A stretch of DNA of 64,000 nucleotides from Paenibacillus qinlingensis. Its GTDB lineage: Bacteria > Bacillota > Bacilli > Paenibacillales > NBRC-103111. Each line of letters begins with the position of its first letter. Within the stretch, counting starts at the first letter, position 1. This document shows, piece after piece, positions 29,286 to 37,350 of this stretch. Position numbers and translations under genes: made by a program. Where the stretch lies: the NCBI RefSeq assembly GCF_013204845.1, contig NZ_JABMKY010000007.1, positions 186,001 to 250,000 on the forward strand. The letters run 5' to 3'. The notes beneath the pieces are model-generated. The model saw only the letters and a list, made by a program, of their open reading frames with translations, made no database searches and was not told the DNA's origin.

Positions 29286-30014
29286 ATGAACATTATTGTT
29301 TTCGGAGCAACGGGGAATACGGGGAGAAGAGCGCTGGAGCAAGGGTGCAAAAGGGGACATGAAATGACGGCATTCGTGCGAAACTCTGAGAAGTTTTATG
29401 AACAGCAAGGAGAGCGTTCCGACACTCATGTGAAAGTGATTGTGGACGATATGTTAAACCCAGTAAGCGTCGGCGAGGCGCTCTCGCATCAAGACGTTGC
29501 TATTATTGCCGCCGGTCATGCAGGTCAAGGAGAGGAGTTCGTTCATCTCGTTGATAACATCATAAGCCAATGTGAAATCCAACCTAATTTTTCCGGGAGA
29601 GTATGGGTAATGGGAGGTGCCGGCCTGCTGGATATTCCATATACAGGCCTCATTGGCAACAATTTGCCTGGTTTCCCGCCCGCATATAGAAATCACAACC
29701 GGAATTATGAACGACTGCTGAAGTCTGAGCTCGATTGGTCCATAATGTGTCCGGGAACTATGATTGATTCGTTAGAACCTCCAGGGTCGGTTCATCTGCA
29801 TGTAACAACGGAAACCTTGCCCATATCCATTCCGGAGATGATCAAGGAATTATCTGAATCCGATATAGCTGGTTACTTGTTCGGTCGGCTTCAAGAACTA
29901 GATGTTGCTTACGACGATGTCGTGAAATGCATGTTGGACCATATCGAGCTCGGAGGGCTTTATAAGTGGAAAAGGGTCGGACTCGCCTATCCAAGTGAGA
30001 TTCCGGTGAGCTAG
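29286..30014 (+). CDS. NAD(P)-binding NmrA-like / atypical SDR protein
   Basis: The 242-residue protein starts with the Rossmann motif NIIVFGATGNTGRRALEQG (GxxGxxG, residues 7-13) and has an early basic residue after strand two (FVRNSEK), suggesting NADPH. WVMGGAGLLDIP, then LKSELDWSIMCPGTMID, are typical of the NAD(P)H-binding (PF13460-like) group. The function is probably that of a quinone-type or other small-molecule reductase. AAGGAGG precedes ATG 29286. It is followed by a small membrane-protein gene. Confidence 0.88.
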   Translation: MNIIVFGATGNTGRRALEQGCKRGHEMTAFVRNSEKFYEQQGERSDTHVKVIVDDMLNPVSVGEALSHQDVAIIAAGHAGQGEEFVHLVDNIISQCEIQPNFSGRVWVMGGAGLLDIPYTGLIGNNLPGFPPAYRNHNRNYERLLKSELDWSIMCPGTMIDSLEPPGSVHLHVTTETLPISIPEMIKELSESDIAGYLFGRLQELDVAYDDVVKCMLDHIELGGLYKWKRVGLAYPSEIPVS

Positions 30015-30029
30015 GGAGCAGAAAGGGAG

Positions 30030-30491
30030 ATGGTGGGTTTGTTTGGATGGATTCTCGTTTTGCACATATTTGCTTCTATCGCGGTGATCGGTCCCGCTTT
30101 AGTGGTACCCGTCATTCGAAGGTCCGCTAGAAGCGTCGGCCAGTTGCACTTTGCTTTTGATGTAACGAACAAGCTTGCTATCCTGCTTAAAATTGGCGGA
30201 GCTGTACTTATGATTACCGGGGTTTGGCTTATGATCATAACGAAGATGGGATTGTCGCAAATGTGGCTAAATATATCGATCCTTTTATCGCTGCTCATGG
30301 TCGCTACGATCGAGGGATTAATCGGGCCGCGCATGAAGAAGATCATGGAGATTGTGTCTATATGTCAAAGCAAAGGGGAGGAAGTCCCCTTCGAGCTCGG
30401 TCGACTGATGAAAAAGATCACACCCATGGAAACGCTGGCACAACTGCTTATGGTTGCCATAGCCGTACTAATGATCCTTAAACCTTTCTAA
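30030..30491 (+). CDS. DUF2269-like integral membrane protein
   Basis: The 153-residue protein has four predicted membrane helices (about 5-25, 50-70, 75-97 and 130-150), with the DUF2269-like opening FGWILVLHIFASIAVIGPALVVPVI. The start is uncertain: ATG 30030 directly abuts GGGAG, while TTG 30039 has a better spacing of 9 bases. It sits 15 bases after the NmrA-like gene, so the two form an operon. The function is unknown. Confidence 0.8.
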   Translation: MVGLFGWILVLHIFASIAVIGPALVVPVIRRSARSVGQLHFAFDVTNKLAILLKIGGAVLMITGVWLMIITKMGLSQMWLNISILLSLLMVATIEGLIGPRMKKIMEIVSICQSKGEEVPFELGRLMKKITPMETLAQLLMVAIAVLMILKPF

Positions 30492-30530
30492 AGCAGCCGC
30501 CAACCCTCGCAGAACGAATAGTTTAAAGAG

Positions 30531-30560
30531 ACCAACTTACTATGAGTTGGTTTATTTATT
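30531..30560 (+). terminator. Intrinsic terminator
   Basis: ACCAACT-tactatg-AGTTGGT followed by TTATTTATTT, after the DUF2269-like gene. Confidence 0.85.
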
Positions 30561-30760
30561 TGCGGTTGGATTCAAGGATAAATGAAATTGCAAGTGAGTG
30601 CATAGCTTGTTCCTGCATTCAAGGGATTTTAGTTCAATAAAATAACGGCAGACGTTGCGTGCGAGCCAATGCTACAATTGAAATTGAACCTGATTATGAA
30701 GCCCTGAATTCGTATAAAGAAACTTACAACTGGCAAATTAAAAATCAAGGAGGAATCGAA

Positions 30761-31480
30761 TTGGAACCTATCTCGGATGAGTTAAAAAAGAATTGGGAAG
30801 AAGAACTGAAAGAATATAGAGAAAGGCTATTTCAGATCAAATCAGAACAGAAAGTAATCAATTTCTATGAAACGGATAAACCGTACGGATGTTTCTCGAA
30901 TTTTGCTAAGTACCCCATTGAGATACAGGGGGAGATCTGGCAGACATCAGAGCATTATTTTCAAGCGAAAAAGTTTGAAGAAACAGAACATGAAGAGCAG
31001 ATAAGATTAGCTCCGACACCGATGGCAGCTGCAAGAATGGGGAGAGAGCGTTCGAGACCATTAAGAAGTGATTGGGAAGAAGTTAAACTAGATATTATGT
31101 ACGAGGCTGTACTAGCCAAAATTCAGCAACATGAAACAGTTCGTGATATCCTTCTGTCAACTGGGAGTTGTGTATTGGTTGAGCATACAAAGAACGACGC
31201 ATACTGGGGGGACAATGGAGATGGTACTGGGCAAAATATGCTTGGGAGAATTCTGATGCAAATTAGAGGGGATTTAGAAGGCTACGCACCTATTTTCTTA
31301 GTACCGCAATGGATTGCTTATCCTGAAGAACATCCTTACAGCATGTTTTGGCGAATGGGGGCAGGAGAGGACTATGTCATGAATCTAAGTAAGTGGAAGG
31401 ATGAGTTGAGTGTGGGAGCAAAACGAGAGTATGATTGTTATTTTAAACGTCCAGATGATTGGAAGCTGAAAGAGGACTAG
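30761..31480 (+). CDS. NADAR-domain protein (YbiA-like)
   Basis: TTG 30761 has GGAGG 7 bases upstream and is the likely start (239 residues); the frame is open from GTG 30659, and those 34 codons contain no known domain. The NADAR core runs about 34-195: INFYETDKPYGCFSNF, then the signature WQTSEHYFQAKKF (60-72), then ARMGRERSRPLRSDWEEVK, AYWGDNGDGTGQNMLGRILM. A C-terminal extension of about 50 residues follows. NADAR proteins are N-glycosidases; some reverse guanosine ADP-ribosylation and others (YbiA) act on riboflavin intermediates. Here it sits beside WYL regulators and RNA-repair genes, which favours a nucleic-acid or NAD-linked conflict role (inference). Confidence 0.88.
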   Translation: MEPISDELKKNWEEELKEYRERLFQIKSEQKVINFYETDKPYGCFSNFAKYPIEIQGEIWQTSEHYFQAKKFEETEHEEQIRLAPTPMAAARMGRERSRPLRSDWEEVKLDIMYEAVLAKIQQHETVRDILLSTGSCVLVEHTKNDAYWGDNGDGTGQNMLGRILMQIRGDLEGYAPIFLVPQWIAYPEEHPYSMFWRMGAGEDYVMNLSKWKDELSVGAKREYDCYFKRPDDWKLKED

Positions 31481-31507
31481 CTCCCCCAGCTTCTTTCTGA
31501 AAATTAA

Positions 31508-31681
31508 CTAACAATGCGTAATCTCACAAATCTGTGTTAAAAAATGTTCAATGGAGAGCCACATCAAGAATAGTCCACCTGTAACAATAAACACGGCTCC
31601 CGCAATCGCAATCCAAATATGCGACTTCGTTCTTCCGACTTTGTTTGTATGACCGTTTTCCGAGTCAGCCGTAGGTTTTAT
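31508..31681 (-). CDS. Possible small single-pass membrane protein, ATA start or start lost
   Basis: A 57-codon frame runs from ATA 31681 to a TAG ending at 31508. It overlaps the stop of the second WYL gene (ATAA) and has AAGGAGG 7 bases upstream, where an ATG would normally stand. The product would have a hydrophilic N-terminus (PTADSENGHTNKVGRTKS), one membrane helix (HIWIAIAGAVFIVTGGLFLM) and a short tail with two Cys. No ATG, GTG or TTG is in position, so it uses a rare start or is a decayed gene. No family is recognised. Confidence 0.4.
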   Translation of the reverse strand: MKPTADSENGHTNKVGRTKSHIWIAIAGAVFIVTGGLFLMWLSIEHFLTQICEITHC

Positions 31682-32508
31682 ATAGCTCCCTCCTTGTCCT
31701 CATCAACCGAACTAACTCCGTAACGCGCCAAAGCCTTTGTCGCCGACTCCAGCATGCGTCTTTTCAAAAAATCTCCCTCAATAACTCGAACGCGTTTACC
31801 CAGAAAACGGACCTTGGAAAGCAGATACTCCGTTTCGTCGCCAAGAATAGTTACCTTGACGCTATAGACATCATTCTCTGTATCATAGGCAACGTCTTTT
31901 TCAAAGCTGGAGAGGGCATATAGAATACGTGAAAGCTCTCTATTGTAATCACGAACCACTTCCAGGACGGCTTCGCCTTTCCGTGCGTCTAGAGCCATCT
32001 TGATTTTCACCTGAATGGTCTCTGCATCCTTTGTTTTCAATGTCTCAGCAGTGACATTTATAATCTTATCTAATTTCGTACGCATGAACATGTGATGCCG
32101 AAAATCAAACCATAGCAGGTACCATTCCCTTTTGACCATGGAATATTCTAATTTATAAGGCAGTCCGGTTTGGTCGGACTGAATACGTCCGTTCTTAATC
32201 TCGTAGTTTAAGCGTATGCCGCTCCTCTCCGTTATAAGCCTGCGTAACAACCGCAGAAGCGGGTGATAAACCTGTTTCTCCCTGCTACGGGCCTTCTCAA
32301 TGAGATGGTCCGAGACGTCCATGACCTGATCTTGTGCGAGGATCGCGCGTAGTTTATCCAACGTTTCTGGAGTGAAAGCCTCATCCGCCGCAGGATGCCC
32401 AAGCATTGTTTTGAGCCACGACCGCTCGTGTGAAGTAACCATGAACGTACCCGAATCCTCTAATCGGGAAATAATTTGGTAATTAAAAATCTTCTCAAAC
32501 AGATTCAT
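31678..32508 (-). CDS. WYL-domain transcriptional regulator, second of pair
   Basis: ATG 32508 lies inside the end of the first WYL gene (14-base overlap); the frame upstream to 32538 is probably not used. The 276-residue protein has an N-terminal helical segment (FEKIFNYQIISRLEDSG), no obvious canonical HTH, then a WYL-like beta domain (VYHPLLRLLRRLITERSGIRLNYE ... KREWYLLWFDFRHHMFMRTKLDKI) and a WCX-like C-terminus (LSKVRFLGKRVRVIEGDFLKRRML). WYL domains bind nucleic acid or nucleotide ligands and control phage-defence and DNA/RNA-damage genes. It is translationally coupled to the first WYL gene. Confidence 0.82.
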   Translation of the reverse strand: MNLFEKIFNYQIISRLEDSGTFMVTSHERSWLKTMLGHPAADEAFTPETLDKLRAILAQDQVMDVSDHLIEKARSREKQVYHPLLRLLRRLITERSGIRLNYEIKNGRIQSDQTGLPYKLEYSMVKREWYLLWFDFRHHMFMRTKLDKIINVTAETLKTKDAETIQVKIKMALDARKGEAVLEVVRDYNRELSRILYALSSFEKDVAYDTENDVYSVKVTILGDETEYLLSKVRFLGKRVRVIEGDFLKRRMLESATKALARYGVSSVDEDKEGAI

Positions 32509-33805
32509 AATAAGCCTGAATCTCCTTCCATTCGGCAATCATTTCCCTGCGGAACTGAGTCGGCTCGAGAATTTCACAGCTAGACCCGAAGCTGCGCAGC
32601 CATGGCTTAATTTCAGTCGTCCCGTTAACGAGAATCTCATAGATAAAAGAATGCTCCTCTTCCTGCACAATTTGCCCCCATTGCCCTTGCAGCATAACAC
32701 GCTCCTTAACAAAGTTAGGTGCAGAGCCTTCTGGATTATAAAACCGGGCACGAACCGTGACAGGCTGCCCCGTGTCAATCAGCCAGCTATTGCGAATTTT
32801 CTCCTGAAGCTCAGCTGATCGATTATCAAAAACATCTTCTTCCACGAATTCATCTTCTTCGATCTGCGTGATCCCTTCCAACCGATATTTCCGAATCCCT
32901 TCTCTGCCGTTTGCAAGAAGATACCATCGCCCGTATTGATGATCGTAGATGACCTTTAAGGGAAGTGTTTTCTCCACTTTTCCGTTTGTATCCCGCTCAA
33001 ATAGCGGGTTGGTGTTCTTAGAGGCGTAGCTTTTTTCGGACTTTGGTGAAAAATATAAGAATCGAACCTTACGACGGTTGCGGATTGCACTCAGGATCGT
33101 GAACAAATGGGCCTCATCTAAGATGCGTGAATAATAGTGATATTTATATAAAAAAGGCTCAATGGCGTGCCTCTCAGCATGTTGGCGAGTCAAATGCTTC
33201 TTCAAGCCATCGCGCAGCAAATAGCCTTGAACAGAAGGGACCTGCGTGTTCGCCATGACATCTACGAAATCATAGAGATCATAAAGTTCCTCGTTCGATA
33301 GTCCGTGGATCAAATCGTTTTGGATGCGGTAGCGATAGGGGCGAGCACCTGCTTGCCTTGAAATGACAGCAACTTCTTCCAAATACTTAAGATCAGAACG
33401 AATCGTCTTCTCATCGGGCAAGGATAGATCGGAAGATTGACTGGTGCAACAGATGTCTAACAGCTCCATAGCTGTCAAAGCTTGTTCGTTCATCGCGGCT
33501 ATAAGCAGCGAGATTCTCTGAGATTCCGATTCCTTCAGGGATTTGGCTCGGAATAAGAACAGCAGCATCGGATCGGTGGATTCGTAATAGCTGAAGCGAA
33601 TTGTTTCGGCGAACTCCTTGCGCTCCTCCTGCGGTAAGTGCTGATACGTGGAGCTTACGATTTCTTTTAACCGTCGAATGGTCTTGTCAAAAGTATGGAT
33701 AGATATGCCGAGTCTCTCTGAGAACTGCTGTCTGTTGTAGGCACCACTCGTCAGCACCAGCATGCGTAGAAACTGGATTTCCTTGTCAAAGCTTTCCTTA
33801 GCCAC
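32495..33805 (-). CDS. WYL-domain transcriptional regulator, first of pair
   Basis: The start is GTG 33805 with GGAGG 6 bases upstream. The 436-residue protein has an N-terminal HTH (YNRQQFSERLGISIHTFDKTIRRL, about 23-46), a second winged region (LPDEKTIRSDLKYLEEVAVI), a WYL domain (about 250-330: RKVRFLYFSPKS, LPLKVIYDHQYGRWYLLANG, RKYRLEGI) and a WCX C-terminus. It is divergent from the RNA-repair operon, 218 bases away. That is the usual position of a regulator, so it likely controls RlaP-RtcB-Hen1-Pnkp, possibly by sensing cleaved RNA or a nucleotide (inference). Confidence 0.9.
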   Translation of the reverse strand: MAKESFDKEIQFLRMLVLTSGAYNRQQFSERLGISIHTFDKTIRRLKEIVSSTYQHLPQEERKEFAETIRFSYYESTDPMLLFLFRAKSLKESESQRISLLIAAMNEQALTAMELLDICCTSQSSDLSLPDEKTIRSDLKYLEEVAVISRQAGARPYRYRIQNDLIHGLSNEELYDLYDFVDVMANTQVPSVQGYLLRDGLKKHLTRQHAERHAIEPFLYKYHYYSRILDEAHLFTILSAIRNRRKVRFLYFSPKSEKSYASKNTNPLFERDTNGKVEKTLPLKVIYDHQYGRWYLLANGREGIRKYRLEGITQIEEDEFVEEDVFDNRSAELQEKIRNSWLIDTGQPVTVRARFYNPEGSAPNFVKERVMLQGQWGQIVQEEEHSFIYEILVNGTTEIKPWLRSFGSSCEILEPTQFRREMIAEWKEIQAYYESV

Positions 33806-34023
33806 CCTATTCCTCCGTTCAATCTACATCATATATCCATTGTAACAGGGGATGGAATTGGGCGAAATGGTAAACTTTCTCTGTTGTCGTAATACTTTTG
33901 CCATGTTCGAAGGGATAGAAATGAGCGAAGATAGGTATATAAGGCCGACGCGATAATTTTTGCAATTGGAAGGAAATAACAATCGATAATTGAATACATA
34001 CATGTACCCAAGGAGGAAGTCAT

Positions 34024-34806
34024 ATGTCCGATGTTCATCAACAAATCCTAGAAGAATTGAAACGGATCGAGAAGGAAGAAGGCGTTCGCATCCTGTATGC
34101 TTGTGAATCAGGCAGTCGAGCATGGGGCTTCCCGTCCAAAGATAGCGATTATGACGTAAGATTTATATATATCAGACCGGTGGAGTGGTACCTTTCGATT
34201 AATGAAAAACGCGATGTCATCGAGCGACCGATCAGCGATATGTTGGATATCAATGGCTGGGATCTGAGGAAGGCTTTGAATTTATTTCGTAAATCGAATC
34301 CGCCTTTACTCGAGTGGTTACAGTCGCCCATACCGTATCTGGAGAATTTCACGGTGGCCGATCAAATCCGTCGCATTTCGCCACTCACGTTTTCGCCAAA
34401 ATCCTGTATGCACCACTATTTGCACATGGCAAAGGGGAATTACCGGGAATACTTGCAGGGTGATCATGTCAAAATTAAAAAGTATTTCTATGTCCTGCGC
34501 CCGATCTTGGCCTGTGAATGGATTGAGCGAAAGAACACGATGCCGCCTATCGCGTTTCAAGATCTTGTCGATCGTTTAGTACCAGAGGGCAGTCCGCTGA
34601 AGGCAGCTATTCAAGAACTGCTTGCTCGTAAAATAGCCGGTGACGAAATGGATTATGAGCCAAGAATCAATCCGATTAATGAGTTTTTGGAAGAGAGAAT
34701 TGCCTACTATGATCAAATGGCGCCTACCATGCAGGTTGGTGAAGGTGGTCAGGATCGGCAGCTAGACGAGTTATTTCGTTCGGCATTGAAGGAAGTATGG
34801 GGATAA
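34024..34806 (+). CDS. RlaP-like (YcgL-type) predicted nucleotidyltransferase
   Basis: The 260-residue protein belongs to the polymerase-beta-like nucleotidyltransferase superfamily: the GS motif (ACESGSRAWGFPS, G30-S31) and catalytic acidic residues D42 and D44 (KDSDYDVRFIYIR) are intact. It continues with VEWYLSINEKRDVIE and LRKALNLFRKSNPPLLEWLQSPI, typical of the RNA-repair-associated RlaP group. AAGGAGG precedes ATG 34024. It is the first gene of the RNA-repair operon and may add nucleotides to, or otherwise modify, cleaved RNA ends before sealing (inference). Confidence 0.88.
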   Translation: MSDVHQQILEELKRIEKEEGVRILYACESGSRAWGFPSKDSDYDVRFIYIRPVEWYLSINEKRDVIERPISDMLDINGWDLRKALNLFRKSNPPLLEWLQSPIPYLENFTVADQIRRISPLTFSPKSCMHHYLHMAKGNYREYLQGDHVKIKKYFYVLRPILACEWIERKNTMPPIAFQDLVDRLVPEGSPLKAAIQELLARKIAGDEMDYEPRINPINEFLEERIAYYDQMAPTMQVGEGGQDRQLDELFRSALKEVWG

Positions 34807-34839
34807 GGGTTACAATTTCACTTACAGGAGCTGAACAGC

Positions 34840-36066
34840 ATGGCTTATCAAAATATTAACGGCGTACGCGTCTGGGGGCAACCCGATGAAGGCGCTTTGT
34901 CACAAGCAAAAACATGTTCAGAAACAGGAAGAGTCGTTCAAACGCTCCTCATGGCAGATCATCATAAAGGGTACAGCCAGCCGATAGGCGGAGTTGTCGT
35001 ATACGACGGTCAATTATCGCCATCAGGCGTTGGCTATGATATTGCTTGTGGAAACAAAGCGGTAAGAACCAATCTAATGGTTGGGGATATAAAGCCTCGC
35101 ATGGCAGGGATAATGGATCAAATTGCTCGGAAAATTTCCTTCGGTATCGGACGGGTAAATAATGAGAAGGTTGATCATGATTTGTTTGACGACCAGGATT
35201 GGGATGTATATAAAGCAATCGGTAAACAAGAGCACGACAAGTTAAAGGCACTTGCTCGTGATCAGCTTGGAACCGTAGGCAGCGGGAATCATTTTGTGGA
35301 TGTGTTTGAGGAAGTGAGCACAGGCCGAGTGTGGGTGGCTAATCACTTTGGCAGCCGCGGGTTCGGTCATAAGACAGCGAGCGGCTTCATCAATCTGACG
35401 GCTGGCCGCGACTTTCTGGGCAACGCACCCGGTGAAAAGATGGATCAACCGCCGATTCTGCTGGATTTGTCGAGCGAACTGGGAGACATGTACTTCAGGG
35501 CCATGAAGCTGGCAGGGCGGTATGCCTATGCGGGGCGAGATTATGTGATGGAGCAAGTGTTGGCTATTTTAGGAGCAGAAGCAGATTTCGCGGTGCATAA
35601 TCATCATAATTTTGCATGGAAAGAGGTCCATAATGGTAAGGGAGCAGTAGTAGTTCGGAAAGGGGCTACGCCTTCTGCCCCGGGACAACTAGGCTTTATC
35701 GGGGGGAGCATGTGCGATATCTCCGTGATCGTCAGAGGGAAAGAGACCGATGAGAATCGAGATGCTTACTACAGCACGGTGCATGGCGCCGGCAGGGTAA
35801 TGAGTCGGACGCAAGCGGCAGGCAAAATGAACTGGAGAAACCGCACTCGAAGTGGCGGTCAAATTTCACCAGACCGCATGATGAAGGCGGTCAAAGATTA
35901 CGGCGTTGAGCTTCGTGGAGCGGGAACGGACGAGAGTCCTTTTGTCTATCGGAAGCTGGCAGATGTGCTCCATGCGCATGAGGAGACGATTGAGGTTCTG
36001 CACGTGTTGAGGCCAATCGGCGTTTGTATGGCTGGGGCGGATGAGTTTGATCCGTATAAGGATTAA
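34840..36066 (+). CDS. rtcB: RtcB-family RNA-splicing ligase
   Basis: The 408-residue RNA ligase joins 2',3'-cyclic phosphate or 3'-phosphate ends to 5'-OH ends using GTP and manganese. The metal-site residues are visible: D67 and C70 (GYDIACGNKA), N and H in GTVGSGNHFVDV, VANHFGSRG, and HNHHNFAWKE. The guanylylated histidine is H315 in STVHGAGRVMSR. KGATPSAPGQLGFIGGSM is also typical. It is the shorter bacterial form. It lies 33 bases after the RlaP gene and 15 before Hen1, so it is co-transcribed with a second, different sealing system. Confidence 0.96.
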   Translation: MAYQNINGVRVWGQPDEGALSQAKTCSETGRVVQTLLMADHHKGYSQPIGGVVVYDGQLSPSGVGYDIACGNKAVRTNLMVGDIKPRMAGIMDQIARKISFGIGRVNNEKVDHDLFDDQDWDVYKAIGKQEHDKLKALARDQLGTVGSGNHFVDVFEEVSTGRVWVANHFGSRGFGHKTASGFINLTAGRDFLGNAPGEKMDQPPILLDLSSELGDMYFRAMKLAGRYAYAGRDYVMEQVLAILGAEADFAVHNHHNFAWKEVHNGKGAVVVRKGATPSAPGQLGFIGGSMCDISVIVRGKETDENRDAYYSTVHGAGRVMSRTQAAGKMNWRNRTRSGGQISPDRMMKAVKDYGVELRGAGTDESPFVYRKLADVLHAHEETIEVLHVLRPIGVCMAGADEFDPYKD

Positions 36067-36081
36067 GAGGGGAAGAATACT

Positions 36082-37347
36082 ATGGCAATTGTTCAAGTGA
36101 AATCTACGAATCCCAAGTTCTCTTTTTTAATAAAGAAAAACCCGAATTCTGGCATCATGCTTAGGTCCATTCGAAAAGGATTGGCCTATGGTTGGTATAC
36201 CAATGATGCCACCTACAATGTTTATTTCAAGGACGCAGATAATGAAATTTCCTATAAGCAGCATGAGAAGGACGATTTCGAATATTTAAATGTATCCCGT
36301 TACAATACGCCACTTTTTCCACTGAATGCAATCAATGAGTTCTTCTCAACACCTTTAAAAGTGCAGCATGAGCAAGATATTGATGGGTATGAGCATACGT
36401 TTTTTGTCAATATGATTCATATTGAAATGGTGCGGTACATTGAGTTCTTTGAAAAGCATCTTAAAGGATTCACGTTTGAAATCACGCATCAAGCTCATAA
36501 AAGCTATGAGCTAACGATTACAACACAGAAAAGTCTCAATCAGCTGCTGCATGTTGTTAGCGTACTTTGTTTATTTTTGTCCATGTTCGGCAACGAATAT
36601 ATCGATATCTCTGATAGTATTCTGGATAAATATATTAAAAGTATTCAAATCATTGATGCGCCATTCTACATTCGAAGCCTGTTTGTGAGAAACTTCCTCC
36701 CTTCTAAGGATCGGTTCAAAAAGTATAAAAATGAACTAGAGAATACAAGTCGGTATGATATTCAGTTTGATTTTGGTGGTACGGCACTGCAACGGAGAAA
36801 CTATATCGCAAGAACGTTACCATTTAATAAAGCAATTCTAGATATTGGTTGCGGAGAGGGATACTACGCTATTTCCTATGCCTCAAAAATTGAGGATTGT
36901 TATTATGCCATTGATATTAACGAAGAGCTACTCGAAGTGGTGAACCGTAAAGCCAAATCGAAAGAAATTGATAATATAATTACGTATCGCTCTATTGATC
37001 ATTTCCTAGAGACATATAACGGAGAACAAGTCGATGTGATTCTAACGGAAGTTATCGAGCATATGAGCAAGGAAGAGGCACGAGTGCTTATCGAACACAT
37101 ATGTGAGCATGTGACTTTTGATCATTTTGTTATTACTACCCCGAATTCCGACTTTAATCAATTTTATGAACTAGATGGTTTTAGACATGACGATCACAAA
37201 TGGGAAATGGGTCAGCATGCATTCAAAGAGTGGTTTATGACCATAGCGCTTGGGAGAGAGTTTGAAAGCGAGTTTGTAACCATCGGAGACGGTGTTAACA
37301 ACATCCAGACTACACAAGGCGTTATTTTGAAGAGGAGGGAGGGATAA
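36082..37347 (+). CDS. hen1: Bacterial Hen1, 3'-terminal RNA ribose 2'-O-methyltransferase
   Basis: The 421-residue protein has the bacterial Hen1 N-terminal domain (about 1-215, including YVNVYFKD-like and YNTPLFPLNAINEFF segments) and a C-terminal SAM methyltransferase domain with motif I DIGCGEGYY (254-262). The metal-binding active-site pattern is E323-x2-E326-H327 (EVIEHM), followed by a histidine in RHDDHKWE (H372). Hen1 methylates the 3'-terminal ribose at the break before Pnkp seals it, so the repaired RNA resists renewed cleavage. It is followed 3 bases later by Pnkp, its usual partner. Confidence 0.94.
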   Translation: MAIVQVKSTNPKFSFLIKKNPNSGIMLRSIRKGLAYGWYTNDATYNVYFKDADNEISYKQHEKDDFEYLNVSRYNTPLFPLNAINEFFSTPLKVQHEQDIDGYEHTFFVNMIHIEMVRYIEFFEKHLKGFTFEITHQAHKSYELTITTQKSLNQLLHVVSVLCLFLSMFGNEYIDISDSILDKYIKSIQIIDAPFYIRSLFVRNFLPSKDRFKKYKNELENTSRYDIQFDFGGTALQRRNYIARTLPFNKAILDIGCGEGYYAISYASKIEDCYYAIDINEELLEVVNRKAKSKEIDNIITYRSIDHFLETYNGEQVDVILTEVIEHMSKEEARVLIEHICEHVTFDHFVITTPNSDFNQFYELDGFRHDDHKWEMGQHAFKEWFMTIALGREFESEFVTIGDGVNNIQTTQGVILKRREG

Positions 37348-37350
37348 CAC

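Noticed and set aside
34949..35556. Minus-strand frames of about 100 codons inside rtcB
   Set aside because: They are shadows of the rtcB coding sequence.
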